A stretch of 64,000 nt of DNA from Epiperipatus broadwayi (Eukaryota; Onychophora; Udeonychophora; Euonychophora; Peripatidae), in NCBI GenBank assembly GCA_028023455.1, contig JAQFVV010000055.1:4372030-4436029 (forward strand), read 5' to 3'. The position numbers were made by a program, and so were the translations under genes. Below the pieces are notes generated by a model that saw only the letters and a list, made by a program, of their open reading frames with translations, did no database searches and had not been told where the DNA came from. Shown piece by piece: positions 47,095 to 57,951 of this stretch (position 1 is its first letter; each line of letters begins with the position of its first letter).

Positions 47095-47670
47095 ATGGAA
47101 GGTAGCTGGCCGAGAAAGTATAAATAGTAGGGAGAACAAAAGAGATAATTATTCAGACTTTTCTTTTTGAAGGAGTCGTTTGATTCTGATTTTGCTTGTG
47201 AAGGCGATTTATTAAGATTTTTCTTGCTGTTTTATTTCCAAGCTTTCTGGAAAGTGCATTCAGATTTCTCTTGGGAGAAATCCGTCAGATTTTGCTTCAC
47301 ATTTAGCTTGTGCTTCAAAAAAAGTTATACAGCTGTCATTTTCAAACAATGGAGAAGTTGGAACCTGCTCCAGTTAAAACCAACCGTATTTTGAGGAAAA
47401 TGGATATGCTTGGCTAGGCAAATCATAGCTTTGCCTATCGCCGAGGTTCCTAAATACCATCCAAAATGCCTTAACATCCAATCAATAACCATATGAACTC
47501 TATGCCGTGTCTGGAGAACTTTTCATGGAAGCCATACTTCATATTTTCATTGTCCGGACAAACACCTATCGTCGGTCGGATCAAGCCGCGGACGCCGCAG
47601 GGAACATCACGGAAAAAGGACGGTATCGTATCTCCTAAATTAAACTATCTCGTATGCTACTTTTGATTCA
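47095..47670 (+). promoter_or_regulatory. possible promoter with TATA box and CpG-rich patch
   Basis: TATAAATAG lies at about 47119, followed ~30-45 bp later by AGATAATTATTCAGACTTTT, a plausible start region. Downstream, 47560-47640 is strikingly rich in CpG for this genome (GTCGGTCGGATC, CCGCGGACGCCGC). An open frame of 57 codons starts at ATG 47493. It could be a solo LTR, the 5' end of a host transcript, or a recent insertion. No second copy is present in the window, so LTR status cannot be tested here. Confidence 0.3.
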
Positions 47671-48291
47671 TATTGTTTTATTGTTGTATTGAAATATATG
47701 TCTTGCTATGTAAACATTTTATGAATTAACCTTAAATATATTTTGGGATCATCTAGCTATATGTAACCTTTTTACCTTCGCTATTCTTCCTTACTAACCA
47801 TTGTAAATATTTAGTATTTCGTTGCGGTTAAATTTAATAATTAATTTTTTTGTCATTTGAAATCACTTTCCAATTTTATTTATGTTGTTAATTAAATCCA
47901 AGTCAGTTTCTTTTGTGTGCCAACTTGATCTTTTTGATAACACCTCTTTTTTGTCCGCCATTAGCTAGTCACGTATATTTGATTTAGCTATATACGTTCT
48001 AAGTTAATTTTAAACCCGGTTTTTAGCGCAAAGCCATAAGAAATGCTTTGCGAAAGGTTTTTATGATCTATCGTACTTTATCGAGAAGATCGAGTTGGAA
48101 TTTTTTTAATAAAATTGGGAAGAAAAGAATTTGACCGCAAACCTATTAACCTGTTTTCTTTTTATTGTCTAATTAGTTTGTTGCCATAATTGAGGGGAAT
48201 AGCGGAGGCCATTAAAGCTTTATTCATATTTTAAAGCCAGTAATTAAACATTATTTAATTATCAAAAACTTGAGTTTCTTAGTTATATTAA

Positions 48292-48558
48292 ATGCTTTAT
48301 TTTTACTTTTCAATGATCCAGGCACGCAAAACGCAAACACCAACACATATTTTGATGTACTTTACACATTTAGCTTTTAGCTCTTTAGGATTTCCCGTCC
48401 ATGTCTCTACCGCTGTTGCTAAGCTTTGTGGCCGGTTGAAAAATAATTTATGCATGGCTCAGATGGTGTTGTTTGTTTGTGATCAGGCCTCGAGAACAGG
48501 CGAATGGGCAGAGGTCATAAGTATTCTTGATTTATATCTCGCGTATGGTTGGCTTTGA
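48292..48558 (+). other. unassigned 88-codon open frame, possible exon
   Basis: The second half (about residues 30-88) has a protein-like composition with Cys, Trp and mixed charges (KLCGRLKNNL; SRTGEWAEVI), unlike chance AT frames. It ends at TGA 48556, next to GAGGTACTTT, which could be read as a splice donor. It is not part of a repeat seen in this window. No family recognised. Confidence 0.2.
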
Positions 48559-48597
48559 GGTACTTTCGCCTAGTATTCGAACTGGGTTAAATCTACA

Positions 48598-49015
48598 CAC
48601 ATCATCTGACTGTCACAATATACAATCTTACATTTCAACTGTCCTGCAGTCTTCTTCAGAGACACATTTACATTAATTGAACACTTTTAGCAAAAACCTT
48701 TTATTGTACATTTATGCATATACAATCGTAAAATGTTTTGACTGTCCTGCAGACTTCTTAACAGCCACATTTACTTTAATTTGAACACTTTTTAGCAAAA
48801 AACTTTTATTGGACATATATGCATATACAATCTTAAACTGTTTTGACTGTCATGCAGTCTTCTTCAGGGCCACATTTACTTTAATTTTTTAAAAAGTAAA
48901 AAATTGAAGTAAATGTGGCTCTGAAGAAGACTGCAGGATAGTCAAAACATGATTGTATATGCATATATGTACAATGAAAGGTTTTTGCTAAAATGTTCAA
49001 AGTAGAGTGAATAAA
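48598..49015 (-). repeat. family D: 104-bp tandem array (3 units) with an inverted fourth unit
   Basis: On the minus strand each unit holds CTGAAGAAGACTGCAGGAC, then CAGTCAAAACA, ATTGTATATGCATA, GTACAATAAAAGG, AAGTGTTCAA and GTAAATGTG. Equivalent points fall at 48641, 48744 and 48849 (periods 103 and 105). A fourth unit runs the other way from 48905, so the array ends in a fold-back. The CUGAAGA...GAAAC-like block forms a hairpin (GACUG/CAGUC) and resembles a hammerhead core; the GTCAAAAC here is probably GTCGAAAC after CpG decay. Confidence 0.75.
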
Positions 49016-49430
49016 TTGTATTTCTTAGTTTTATATTTTTCTGCAATTAAAGAAAAATACAATATTTTATTGCTCATCCTAAATAAAAACAATTTTCTCA
49101 TTCTGAACAGAAACCAAATAGATAAACCTACAATGCTCAAATAACTATGACACTGCTGTGGTAAGCAGCTCCCATTGCCATTTTTACACACATAAATAAC
49201 AGCAAATGGTGTAACACAATTCACTATGATTTTTCTGACACTGCTATCATAGAATCTCTAGCATTAGTTAAAATAATTATTTTTAAAAATGATTTTAATT
49301 AGTTCTATTTACATAATGTTATGCAAAAATATTGAATGATTGTTATATTATTATTTTCAAGCACAAATTTAATAATTAATTTTTGAATTTTTTTCTGGGA
49401 GCACTGCAGTGTCACAGTGCTTATGGGATA

Positions 49431-49590
49431 ACCACCATTGTTTATATTAAAAAAAGTACTAAATTCCTCCCATTGTTTATATTGTTCTTTTTATAATAAA
49501 ATAAAATTTAACCACCATTGTTTATATTAAAAAAAGTACTAAATTCCTCCCATTGTTTATATTGTTCTTTTTATAATAAAATAAAATTTA
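49431..49590. repeat. 80-bp perfect tandem duplication
   Basis: A unit starting ACCACCATTGTTTATATTAA occurs at 49431-49510 and 49511-49590 without differences. Within each unit CATTGTTTATATT appears twice. Confidence 0.9.
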
Positions 49591-49795
49591 ATGTTAGCAT
49601 GTTACTTTATCATGAATTAAAGTACCAAATATATTGTCATATTTTATGTCATATTCCCTGATCCACTCATGCGAGTGTGTTAAAATTTTTGTAGTGAATA
49701 ACTAAATTGTCGCTACACATTGATTTAGAGATAACACTGCAAACAGCTTGAGGAGAGAATCAGTCATTTGTCACTATTTCACTTAGACATAACTT

Positions 49796-49957
49796 ATAAA
49801 CAAAGCAAAGCAAAACTCCATATAGTAGTGCCACCTGTGCTAAACAGAGTAATCAATGAATAACAGAAGGTGGCACTACTATATGGAGTTTTGCATTGCT
49901 TTGTTTATAAACAATTATGTGCTAGTATTGGAGATGTGATCATGTGATGCTTGCTGG
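49796..49957 (+). mobile_element. hammerhead family A insertion with perfect 13-bp TSD (ribozyme lost)
   Basis: TTAGACATAACTT flanks both sides (49783-49795 and 49958-49970). The insert is a fold-back of the body ends (CAAAACTCCATATAGTAGTG and its complement) followed by the tail GTGATCATGTGATGC. The hammerhead and central body are absent. Confidence 0.85.
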
Positions 49958-50129
49958 TTAGACATAACTTTGTAAAACAGTAATGGATTTAATTTCAAAA
50001 CTGTTTCTGCCTGTGTTTACATGAGGCAAAGAAGTGGCACTGTAAGAAAATGTATCAGCACAGTTTTCTATGATTATTTAATGACAAACTAGAACAAATT
50101 TAATAATAAGAAAATCAAGTTATACATCA

Positions 50130-50250
50130 CGATTTAACTTATTAAGCTTGTACTACAAATGTAACATAATGAGCATGCTAATAGCTCTAAACAAGCTTTC
50201 CCGATAAATGCCGGGAGAGAAAGCATTTAAAATCTCTATCTAGAGTTATT
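50130..50250 (-). mobile_element. hammerhead family C fragment (body only)
   Basis: Reversed match to the 17.56-kb body: GAGCATGCTAATAGCTCTAA then ACAAGCTT. It is followed by AAATCTCTATC as in the family B body. No ribozyme. Confidence 0.6.
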
Positions 50251-51039
50251 ATTGTTATTAAAATAAATTTATACTTATATATGGCAATATTGATGAAAAA
50301 TCAACTAATCTTCTTTTGGGACATCTCTGTCAATCAAACCTGATTTTATCAATGACACAGGAGACTAGATGAGACCACATCCATTGTAGCAATTCAGTCC
50401 ATTTAAATAGACTCACAACATTCAATTTAATATTAAAGTTTGAATATGAATTTTAATGGCAATTTGACTGTAACCTCCTTTACATCAATTTAACATTAGT
50501 TAATAAGTAATGACTGGAAGGTTGCTATTCTTCCACATGCACCTTACAATTACTTTCAGACAGCCAATAGCTGTTAAAACAGCGGTCTGAGAAGTGATCA
50601 GGCCTAGACACATGACAGAGATTTTTTGACAAGAAAAGAATGATACCACTCTTCTCTTTTACTTAACTTTTATATATATAAGCCAGTCTTAAGCATCTGG
50701 TAGGGTCTATAATTCAACTCATTTTTAATTAACCTTGACTTCAAATAAACATTTTAAATAGTTAAATATTAATGTAAACAGAAACTGAGATGCTATGTTT
50801 GATGTTATCACGGCCAATCTTCTATACAGCTGATGACTAACAGAAACATATTAGTTGTTTATTAGATTATTATATATCTATAACAACATCGTAATTTTTA
50901 TATTCGATATTTGATCACTGTATATATTCTGAAAAAAGTTTGATTTTTTTTATTAAATATTGCTGTATATAACACTGTAAGTTTTTATCAATTTCAGTCG
51001 TCAATAATTTTCTGTCTTGTGAACAGATTCAGAGAGTAG

Positions 51040-51720
51040 TCATATCACCAATTCATTTATTTTCCCACTCCATTCTCTTTATTACCCAGCTCTTCAATTC
51101 CATGTAATTCTTCCCATCTCTTATATCATTCAACAATGTCAATCTTTTCTATCCATTCTTCTTGATTCCACTCACCATCCCCTTCAAAACATCTTTCATT
51201 AAGCTATACATTCTTTTTAATATATATCCAAATCCAGTTTCTTTTTCTATTTTTAATTTCCTCAAATAATCCTTTTTCCATTTGCTCTTTTCAAAACTTC
51301 ACATTATTTTATTCATCCAACTGATTTTTTCCATGATCACATCTCAATTTTATTACTCATTGTCTATGTTTCACAACCATACAATAATACATTCCACACA
51401 TAGCTTTTAGTTAATATTTTCTTTAATTCTCTCTTCAAAAGTCCACATATTTTTCCATCTCTTAATAAATGCCTTCTTTACCAATGCTATATTCTTCTTT
51501 TAACTTCACTCAATCAACTGCCCAAATACCTAAATCCCTTTAGTGGTTGAACTATGTTATCATGGATTTCAATTTGAAGTCTTTTTGCATTCCTCCCTAT
51601 CCATAAACACATCTTCTCAACATTAAACTTCATTCCATATAGCCTTCCTCCAATTTATTCTACATATTCTTTTCATCCTCATCCATGAGCCCTATCATCT
51701 GCAAATCTTATGAACAGTTA
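51040..51720 (-). mobile_element. second LINE lineage, RT C-terminal fragment
   Basis: The minus strand gives, in broken frames, MKFNVEKMC, a KGFRYLGS block, LLKREFKKILTKSYVWNVLLYGCETWTM and MWSWKKS-like pieces, in the order found after the RT catalytic core of LINEs (YLG and LYG.ETW signatures). It differs from the RTE family in wording. Dead. Confidence 0.65.
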
Positions 51721-52076
51721 TAATTTCTGAACAGAGAGTAAATATACCTTTATACTGTGGGTGGGTGTAAAGATATAATTATTATGAAAAGCAATGCTTC
51801 CATTGTTCCACAGCCCAAACACTATTGGTTATAAGCCAGAACTAGTCTGGGGATATTTTGTTTATAATGAATTAATATAAACCCAAGAGCATGTAAATAT
51901 GTTTTAATAATATATTTATTTATTAATATAACATGAAACAAATATACACTTGCATATTTCTATTATATAATGATTATATTACTGCCTGCTATCATTAGCA
52001 AGGTAGTTTCTAGTTGGCATGCAACTATAGAAAAGACTTTGTGCCCTTATAATTTTATCTACCACTTCCAGCTGTT

Positions 52077-52592
52077 AACAAAGGCAAAACTCTCCATACA
52101 GTAATGCCACCCTGTGCCAAACAGAGTAATCAATGGATACCAGAAGGCTTGTGCATAAAATCCCTATCTAGTGCCTACTCATCTAATATCCCCAGACTAG
52201 TTTCTGGCTTGTGGCCATCATCAGTGAGGAGCCTTGAATCTGAGAGCACTGCACCTAGATCTTAGGATCTAATGCAACCCTCCAGCAGCCACCTTTTAAC
52301 TCTACTTTACTACAAAACTATGAGCATGAAATTGAAAACACAATAATATTTTCAATCTAAGCTCAATAGCTTATATAGTTATATGGGTCTGAACTCAATT
52401 CAGCACCCATACATTTTGGAGTCTTTGGCTCTTAAACAACCATAGCCAGGGATTTTCTGCACAAGCCTTCTGGCATCCATTGATTACTCTGTTTGGCACA
52501 GGGTGGCACTACTGTATGGAGAGTTTTGCCTTTGTTTACAACAATTATGTGCTAGTATAGAGATGGCGATCATGTGATGTTTAGTGGTTTAA
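52077..52592 (-). mobile_element. hammerhead family A, longest single insertion (~515 bp)
   Basis: CTTCCAGCTGTT borders both sides (52065-52076 and 52593-52604; 13 bp if the preceding A is counted). On the minus strand: inverted tail and body, upstream block (GAGCCAAAGACTCCAAAATG; GAATTGAGTTCAGACCC), AGGTGGCTGCTGGAGG, hammerhead, body ending GAGAGTTTTGCCTTTGTT. The upstream block is homologous to that of family B, which defines the common element. Confidence 0.88.
52189..52230 (-). ncRNA. hammerhead ribozyme motif, family A, best copy
   Basis: Minus strand: CUGAUGA (52218-52224); helix II UGGC/GCCA, four perfect pairs around loop CACAA; GAAA; CUAGUC with cleavage after the base at 52195. Helix I UCCUCA (52225-52230) with UGGGGA (52189-52194), six pairs with one G-U. 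Every invariant core base is present. Helix III is the palindrome ACUAGU with no loop, so a dimer would be needed for efficient cleavage. Confidence 0.9.
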
Positions 52593-53239
52593 CTTCCAGC
52601 TGTTCTGTACTATCACCTGCTATCATTGGCAAGGTAGTTTCTAGTTGCTACGCAACTATAGAAAGGACTCCAAATGCTCTTATAATTTTACCTACCACTT
52701 CCAGCAGTTCTGTGACAACCTGTCTCATGAGTATGTATGGTGACATTTCCAGCTGGACTGCGACAACCTTGTTTCAACATTAGATTCTAGTGAAGTAATA
52801 TAAGCAGACATGTGAAAATAGACTTAAGGATATGAATAGGATTAATATTATCATCTAGAATCTATTGTTTGTTGGTGCTTCCCATATTTTGCAGCAATGA
52901 AATAGAAGAAATAATTTGTTCATGTGATGATTTTTGATTCCACGCTTAATCTAGATAATGAATAAAGAATGCCTACAGTTGTCATAAAACTGAAAATGCC
53001 AAAATATAGTTACTTAAGGGATGCTAGAACTATATAACTGTGTGAGAAAATGGCTTGGATTCAAAATAACTTGATATAAAAAAACTATGTTTTCTGGATT
53101 AAAAAGGACATTAGATTCAAAAGATATCACTCCAAGTGTCTCATCGATAAAGGCCATAAACTAAAAACTAATCTTTTTTATGAAGTATTATAATTTTTAT
53201 CTTTCTTACTGCATTGCCAAATCCAGATAATATTAAATC

Positions 53240-53545
53240 ATCCATGTTCTTTATTACTGTTTTACAATGATTTTATTACAACTCACTATGACAGTTTCAG
53301 TTGCCCCAGCAATCTTCTTCAGAACTATAACACAATACAAATACATGAATACAAATATACATGAACATATATTACATCCTACGTGTGTGTATATATGTGT
53401 ATTATATATATATATAGGATGTAATATTATATGTTCATATATATTTGTATTGTTTTAGTTCTGAAGAAGACTGCTGGGCAGTCGAAACTGTCATACTGGG
53501 TTGTAATAAAAGCATTTTAATCAGTAATAAAGAGCATAGACGATT
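53240..53545. repeat. family D-like fold-back with hammerhead-like motifs in both arms
   Basis: The left arm (minus) and right arm (plus) both carry TTCTGAAGAAGA, a hairpin, GAAACTGTCATA and a TTGTAATAAAA stretch; they face each other across a TA-rich spacer containing GGATGTAATATTATATG and its partner. The + arm motif is described next. No target-site duplication was established. Confidence 0.65.
53454..53500 (+). ncRNA. candidate hammerhead-like motif, family D
   Basis: CUGAAGA (53461-53467, allowed variable base) then one extra A, helix II GACUGC/GCAGUC (six perfect pairs, loop UGG), GAAA (53484-53487), and a minimal helix III ACUGU with cleavage expected after C53492. Helix I can be drawn with a bulged U and wobble pairs. 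The extra A between core and helix II departs from the canonical form, so it is only a candidate. Confidence 0.5.
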
Positions 53546-53819
53546 TAATACCATAGAAACTAATCTATGGGTATGCATTTAATCAGCAAAAACATTTGAT
53601 ATCTATTAATTATTCAAATTCACAATAGGTGGCTGCACTGAAAAATAGTGTAAGTTGGAGTTATGTGAGTTTTGATTATATGTTTATATACTATAATTGA
53701 GAAGTTCTGCTGTAATCTAGTTTTCTTTTTTTTTTCTTTATATAAAACTTGTCTTTAAATAATTTTTCTTACAATTATAATTTTTGTTTCATAAATTACA
53801 CAATGATTTGAGTGGTATT

Positions 53820-54080
53820 ATTCTTGTTCTTCTACAAGTGTTGCTGGTCTGACCAATGACAATACAAACATAAGTCAAGTGTTTCTGGTCTGACCAATGA
53901 CAATACAAACATAAGTCAAGTGTTTCTGGTCTGACCAATGACAATACAAACAAATTAAGTGTTGCTGGTCTGACCAATGACAATACAACATAAGTCAAGT
54001 ATTGCTGGTCTGACCATCAACAATACAAATATAAGTCAAGTGTTTCTGCAAGTGTTTCTGGACTGACCAATGACAATACA
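53820..54080. repeat. minisatellite, ~40-bp unit, about six copies
   Basis: Units contain TTTCTGGTCTGACCAATGAC, AATACAAACATAA and GTCAAGTG. It is translated by chance on the minus strand as a repeated LSLVRPETLDL-like peptide (53789-53998). A related single word (ATTGGTCAACCAGCAATA) occurs at 54201. This is not CRISPR: units are contiguous with no unique spacers. Confidence 0.9.
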
Positions 54081-54520
54081 AACATGTCATACTTACACCT
54101 TTAGATTCTTGAAATATTGAATTTTAAGGCAACGCTCTGTCAAAGGCCTTCAATATTCAAGAATCTAAAAGCGTAAGTTCTACTCCTATGCTAGCATTGC
54201 CATTGGTCAACCAGCAATATCTGGAGAAGAGTGAAGACTACCACTCGACGTGTGTAATCTACTGTTATTTAATAACTTTTATGTTATTAATAAGTTGCTT
54301 GTATTTGAAAATATTTAAATAAAGTTTAAATTTTTTTATAGTTTCAATATTTAATAGATTGATGGTGGAAATAGTCCAACATGCATATATATATATCAGA
54401 TCTAAAATATCATCATCACAAATCTTTAGGGCAATCTATTTTTTGTATTGTTTTTTTTTATATACGTACAAATTTAACATCATTACGAGGATTATAGTTT
54501 CTATTTACTTTTTTAAATAA

Positions 54521-54878
54521 CTAAACATCACATGATCACTATCTCATACTAGCACATAATTGTTATTAAACAATTCAAAACAAAGCAAAACTCTCCATAC
54601 AGTAGTGCCATCTTGTGCCAACGAGAGCAATCAATGGATGCCAGAAGGCTTGTGCATAAAATCCCTATTTAATGCCTACTCATCCAATATCCCCAGACTA
54701 GTTTCTGGCTTGTGGCCTTCATCAGTGAGGAGCCTTTGATCTGAGAGCCACAAGCCAGAAACTAGTCTGGGGATATTGGATGAGTAGGCACTAGATAGGG
54801 ATTTTATGCACAAGCCTTCTGGCATCCATTGATTGTTCTTGTTGGCACAAGATGGCACTACTGTATGGAGAGTTTTGC
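54521..54878 (-). mobile_element. hammerhead family A fold-back insertion with 17-bp TSD
   Basis: Flanks TTTACTTTTTTAAATAA (54504-54520) and TTTACTTTTTCAAATAA (54879-54895) differ at one of 17 bases. Contents: reversed tail, reversed body, minus hammerhead, then an abrupt switch at about 54747 to a + copy starting inside the ribozyme (GCCACAAGCCAGAAACTAG) and the + body. The two halves are almost identical complements (for example TAGTGCCATCTTGTGCC), showing they were copied from one template. Confidence 0.88.
54690..54731 (-). ncRNA. hammerhead ribozyme motif, family A
   Basis: CUGAUGA (54719-54725, minus), helix II GGC/GCC with loop CACAA (outer pair A-A), GAAA, CUAGUC. Helix I UCCUCA/UGGGGA. 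Core intact. Confidence 0.8.
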
Positions 54879-55138
54879 TTTACTTTTTCAAATAATTGTA
54901 TTAATTGTTAAACTAGGGTATACATTTTTCCTTTTTATTTTTGTACTTTGAAGACTTCTAAGTGGGGAGCGTGGATCCAGAGACAGAATTTTGGCTGCCG
55001 ATTCTGTGGCATACTTCTATCTAGGTAATCAAAACTGGAAGAAATATTAAATGTTATTATATATAGTCTTATCTATAGTCACACATACTAGGGTATGCTT
55101 GTGAAGTTATTAGCATGTATTTGTAATATATAATTTGT

Positions 55139-55317
55139 AAAGCTAATCATCACATGATCGCCATTTCATACACCTACACAAGCCACAAGCTAGAAACTAG
55201 CCTTAGAATATTGGATGAGTAGACACTATATGGGGATTTTATACAGAAACCATCATGTATTCATTTATTATCATAGCTTGCACTAGGTGGCACTACTGTA
55301 TGAGTTTGCTATCGTTT
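55139..55317 (+). mobile_element. hammerhead family A insertion, partial
   Basis: Reversed tail (ATCATCACATGATCGCC) joined to a + partial hammerhead (GCCACAAGCTAGAAACTAG, no CUGAUGA) and + body. TAATTTGT lies at 55131-55138 and 55318-55325. The middle of the element is missing. Confidence 0.75.
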
Positions 55318-55389
55318 TAATTTGTGTAATATTCAAATTAACATCCACTAATTGAATAGTTTATTGCTCAGAAGTTTGTAAGAAGTTGA

Positions 55390-55475
55390 AATACCAAGAA
55401 GTGATAGAGTTGAATCGTGACCCTGGAGTTTGAACTCCAGATTCGGCCACTTTATGCAGGGTTATAAAAAGATTA
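55390..55475 (+). mobile_element. possible SINE fragment
   Basis: AGTGATAGAGTTGAATCGTG and a B-box-like GAGTTTGAACTCC followed by AGATTCGGCCAC suggest a decayed tRNA-derived head. No second copy is present for comparison. Confidence 0.35.
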
Positions 55476-56089
55476 TGAATTGTTAATAAAAACAAGACAT
55501 TAGTATAGTGCTATAAAAAATGAAATAAACTAATCAAAAGATAAACCATGGAATATATTCCAAAAAACATCCTGGATTGACAACTACTTATGGGAACTCC
55601 TTTATTATTTGTTACTTCATTAAAGTTACAGAGATGTATACAGATATATTCACATGATAATAATCAATGCTTAATAAATCAAAAGAATCTACAAGCTGTT
55701 GCTAAGGTAAATTCTGTAGATAAAAAGATATAGAGGTCGCCGTGACAACAGATGATAGATTCTATTGGTTTATTAAGCTTTGCCTGTTATCATGTGATCT
55801 AGAGTAATCTATTATTTGAAGACAAGGTGTGATATGTCATCATGTGAATTACATTTGGAAATCAGCTAGCAATTGGGAATTTATGTTTCCATATATTTAG
55901 ACTAGTATATATGTTTCCATGCATATAGTTTGAGTGGAAAACTATAGGATTATACAGAAAACAAAATTGAAGTCTCAGAATATTGACTCTTAAAGATCAG
56001 GTAAAAAATTTCAAGAAAGACAGTAGGTCTTTGATATAATTAGTTATAATATTTTGGATGATTATTTAAGCTCAATATAATTCTCTTAT

Positions 56090-56240
56090 TGGACCAACTG
56101 ATGATTTGATTGCTGGTTTAGCATGAAATACATACATTGGTGATTATTATCTTTTCGATATATATGTGTTCAAGTGTATGTGATATGAGATGAGTGGTTG
56201 GTCGTGTGAAAGTCTGTGCTCATATACCCTATATATTATA
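56090..56240. repeat. dispersed ~470-bp repeat, partial copy with empty hAT site
   Basis: GCTGGTTTAGCATGAAATAC, GTGTTCAAGTGTATG, AAGTCTGTGCTCATATACCC, then TATATATTATATAAG without interruption. It is the pre-insertion form of the site occupied by hAT elements 1 and 2. Confidence 0.7.
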
Positions 56241-56254
56241 TAAGTAATGTGAAT

Positions 56255-56670
56255 ATGTCAATCATTATCAATCCACTGCAGGATGGTCTCTCCAAATTCA
56301 ATCCACTTTCTCCGATCTCCAGCCCCTTTTTTTTCCACACTACTCTCACATTTCTTTATTTCATTCATCCATCTCACATGTGGTCTCCCTCTTTCTGGGT
56401 CTTTTGAAATTTTGTGGAATCCAGGTCAAGATTTCAAACTATCTTTCTATTATCATCTCTTCCAGCAATATGTCCAATCCAACTCCACTTGTCTCTTAAT
56501 TCTTTCAGTGATGTCAATAATCTTCTCTTACTCGTGTATTTCGTTTTGGATCTCTTATTGTTACTCTTAACATGCATCTTCCCGTAGTTGCCCGATAGCT
56601 CTTAACTGAAATATCAGGCGAGTTTTCGTGAAGGCAGAATGGATCTGTGTGAATAAGTAACGGTAAAGTT
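56255..56670. mobile_element. RTE 3' end (-) joined directly to an RTE 5'-region piece (+)
   Basis: 56255-56580 matches the RTE 3' end on the minus strand (ATTATCAATCCACTGCAGGA to ACTCTTAACATGCATCT). At about 56585 it changes to GCCCGATAGCTCTTAACTGA and AAGGCAGAATGGATCTGTG, which belong to the RTE 5' untranslated region on the plus strand. The two parts of one family thus meet in opposite orientation, either a twin-primed insertion or two nested events. Confidence 0.75.
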
Positions 56671-57860
56671 ACATTTCAATCTTCAATTTCGACTATCTAA
56701 TCTCTATAAAGTGCTTTCACTTATAAAATGGGTATAATGAACCATAAAGTATTATTTCATGTTATTTCACAGCTTTTGCGATTTTTCAAGTTAATATCTT
56801 GTCTTTTAAGCAAATTTCTTGTAATAATTAAGAGCCTCTTTTATCCTTTTTTTTTTAAATTATCTTTCTTCCTAACTTTTACTTTATTTAAATTAAATAT
56901 TCAGGAAGGGCTCGCCGAAAAAAGATTTAATTAAAGAATGTCAATTATTATAAGAAAGAGTTAAATAACTTTTGTATTTAATAATCACGAACTGAAATGT
57001 AATCGAGTTTGTATCTGATTTAGATAACGTAAAAATATTGCCCGAAGAAATGAATAATAAAAAAGAAAGAAGTAAAAAAGCTATTTTTATTAACTGAGGA
57101 AGTAATTTGCTTAACAAGCAACACGTAAATGTGAAAACTCACTAAAACACGGGAGGCAAAATTGTGCATTAAGTGAAATAATTGTATCGATTTTATAAGT
57201 AAAAGCAATTGATAAAAATTTCATGATAATAATTCAAAGTGTTTAGCAATTGTTTATTATTTAACATTTTTTTAATACTTAAAAGTTTATCGTGATCTAT
57301 TAATTTATATATACAGGTATGAAGTTTATATATATGAGTGTGTGTGTATTTACTAGTATGTTATAGGAATATATTTGCATATATTCAAAGTATACTCCTT
57401 GTACACTTGTTGAATTTATTGAATGCGAGAGCTTTAGTCTCTCGTGATTATATGTCCACGCAACTAAACTAGAAAGAGACTGGTCTACCGTATGTAACAT
57501 CTTGGCCCAGTTCAATATTTTTTAACCCACTATGTCGGATAAAAAGGGAATAATTGTATAATGAGGATAAATTAATTTCAGCAAAATTATTTTGTGTGTT
57601 AATTTTAAGATTTTAATAAAATAGTAGATCTAGTTATATACATATATAATAAGGTAAAAAATGTCATTAACAAAACAATCAATTTTGATTAAATAAAGTT
57701 ACAAATGGCCAGACTATAATCTAACAGCCGTATATTTTATATAAATTGAAACATACACACAAGATGTCTTAAATAACTTAACGAGTTTACTCACTCTAAA
57801 TAATATATATATTAGTAACAATAATTAATAATTGGACTAGAGATTGATTATAGTTGAAAA

Positions 57861-57951
57861 CTAAATATCACATGACCATTGATTCCTGCATCCATCGATT
57901 ACTCTGGCTTGCACCGAGTGGCGCTACTGTATGGAGAATTTTGCCTCCGTG
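57861..57951 (-). mobile_element. 91-bp hammerhead family A insertion with perfect 10-bp TSD
   Basis: TAGTTGAAAA at 57851-57860 and 57952-57961. The insert has the reversed tail (CTAAATATCACATGACCATT), then jumps to the + body (CCATCGATTACTCTGGCTTG; CTACTGTATGGAG), skipping the ribozyme. Confidence 0.8.

Larger units (their letters stand above)
51960..52775. repeat. diverged ~110-bp tandem repeat that hosts a family A insertion
   Basis: Units with CTGCTATCATT.GCAAGGTA, GTTTCTAGTTG, CGCAACTATAGAAA and ACCACTTCCAGC lie at 51981-52076 and 52616-52700, with a partial third after it. The family A element at 52077-52592 sits inside. Confidence 0.7.

Noticed and set aside
53820-54080. CRISPR-like regular repeats
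   Set aside because: The units are contiguous with no unique spacers and the context is a eukaryotic repeat region; it is a minisatellite.
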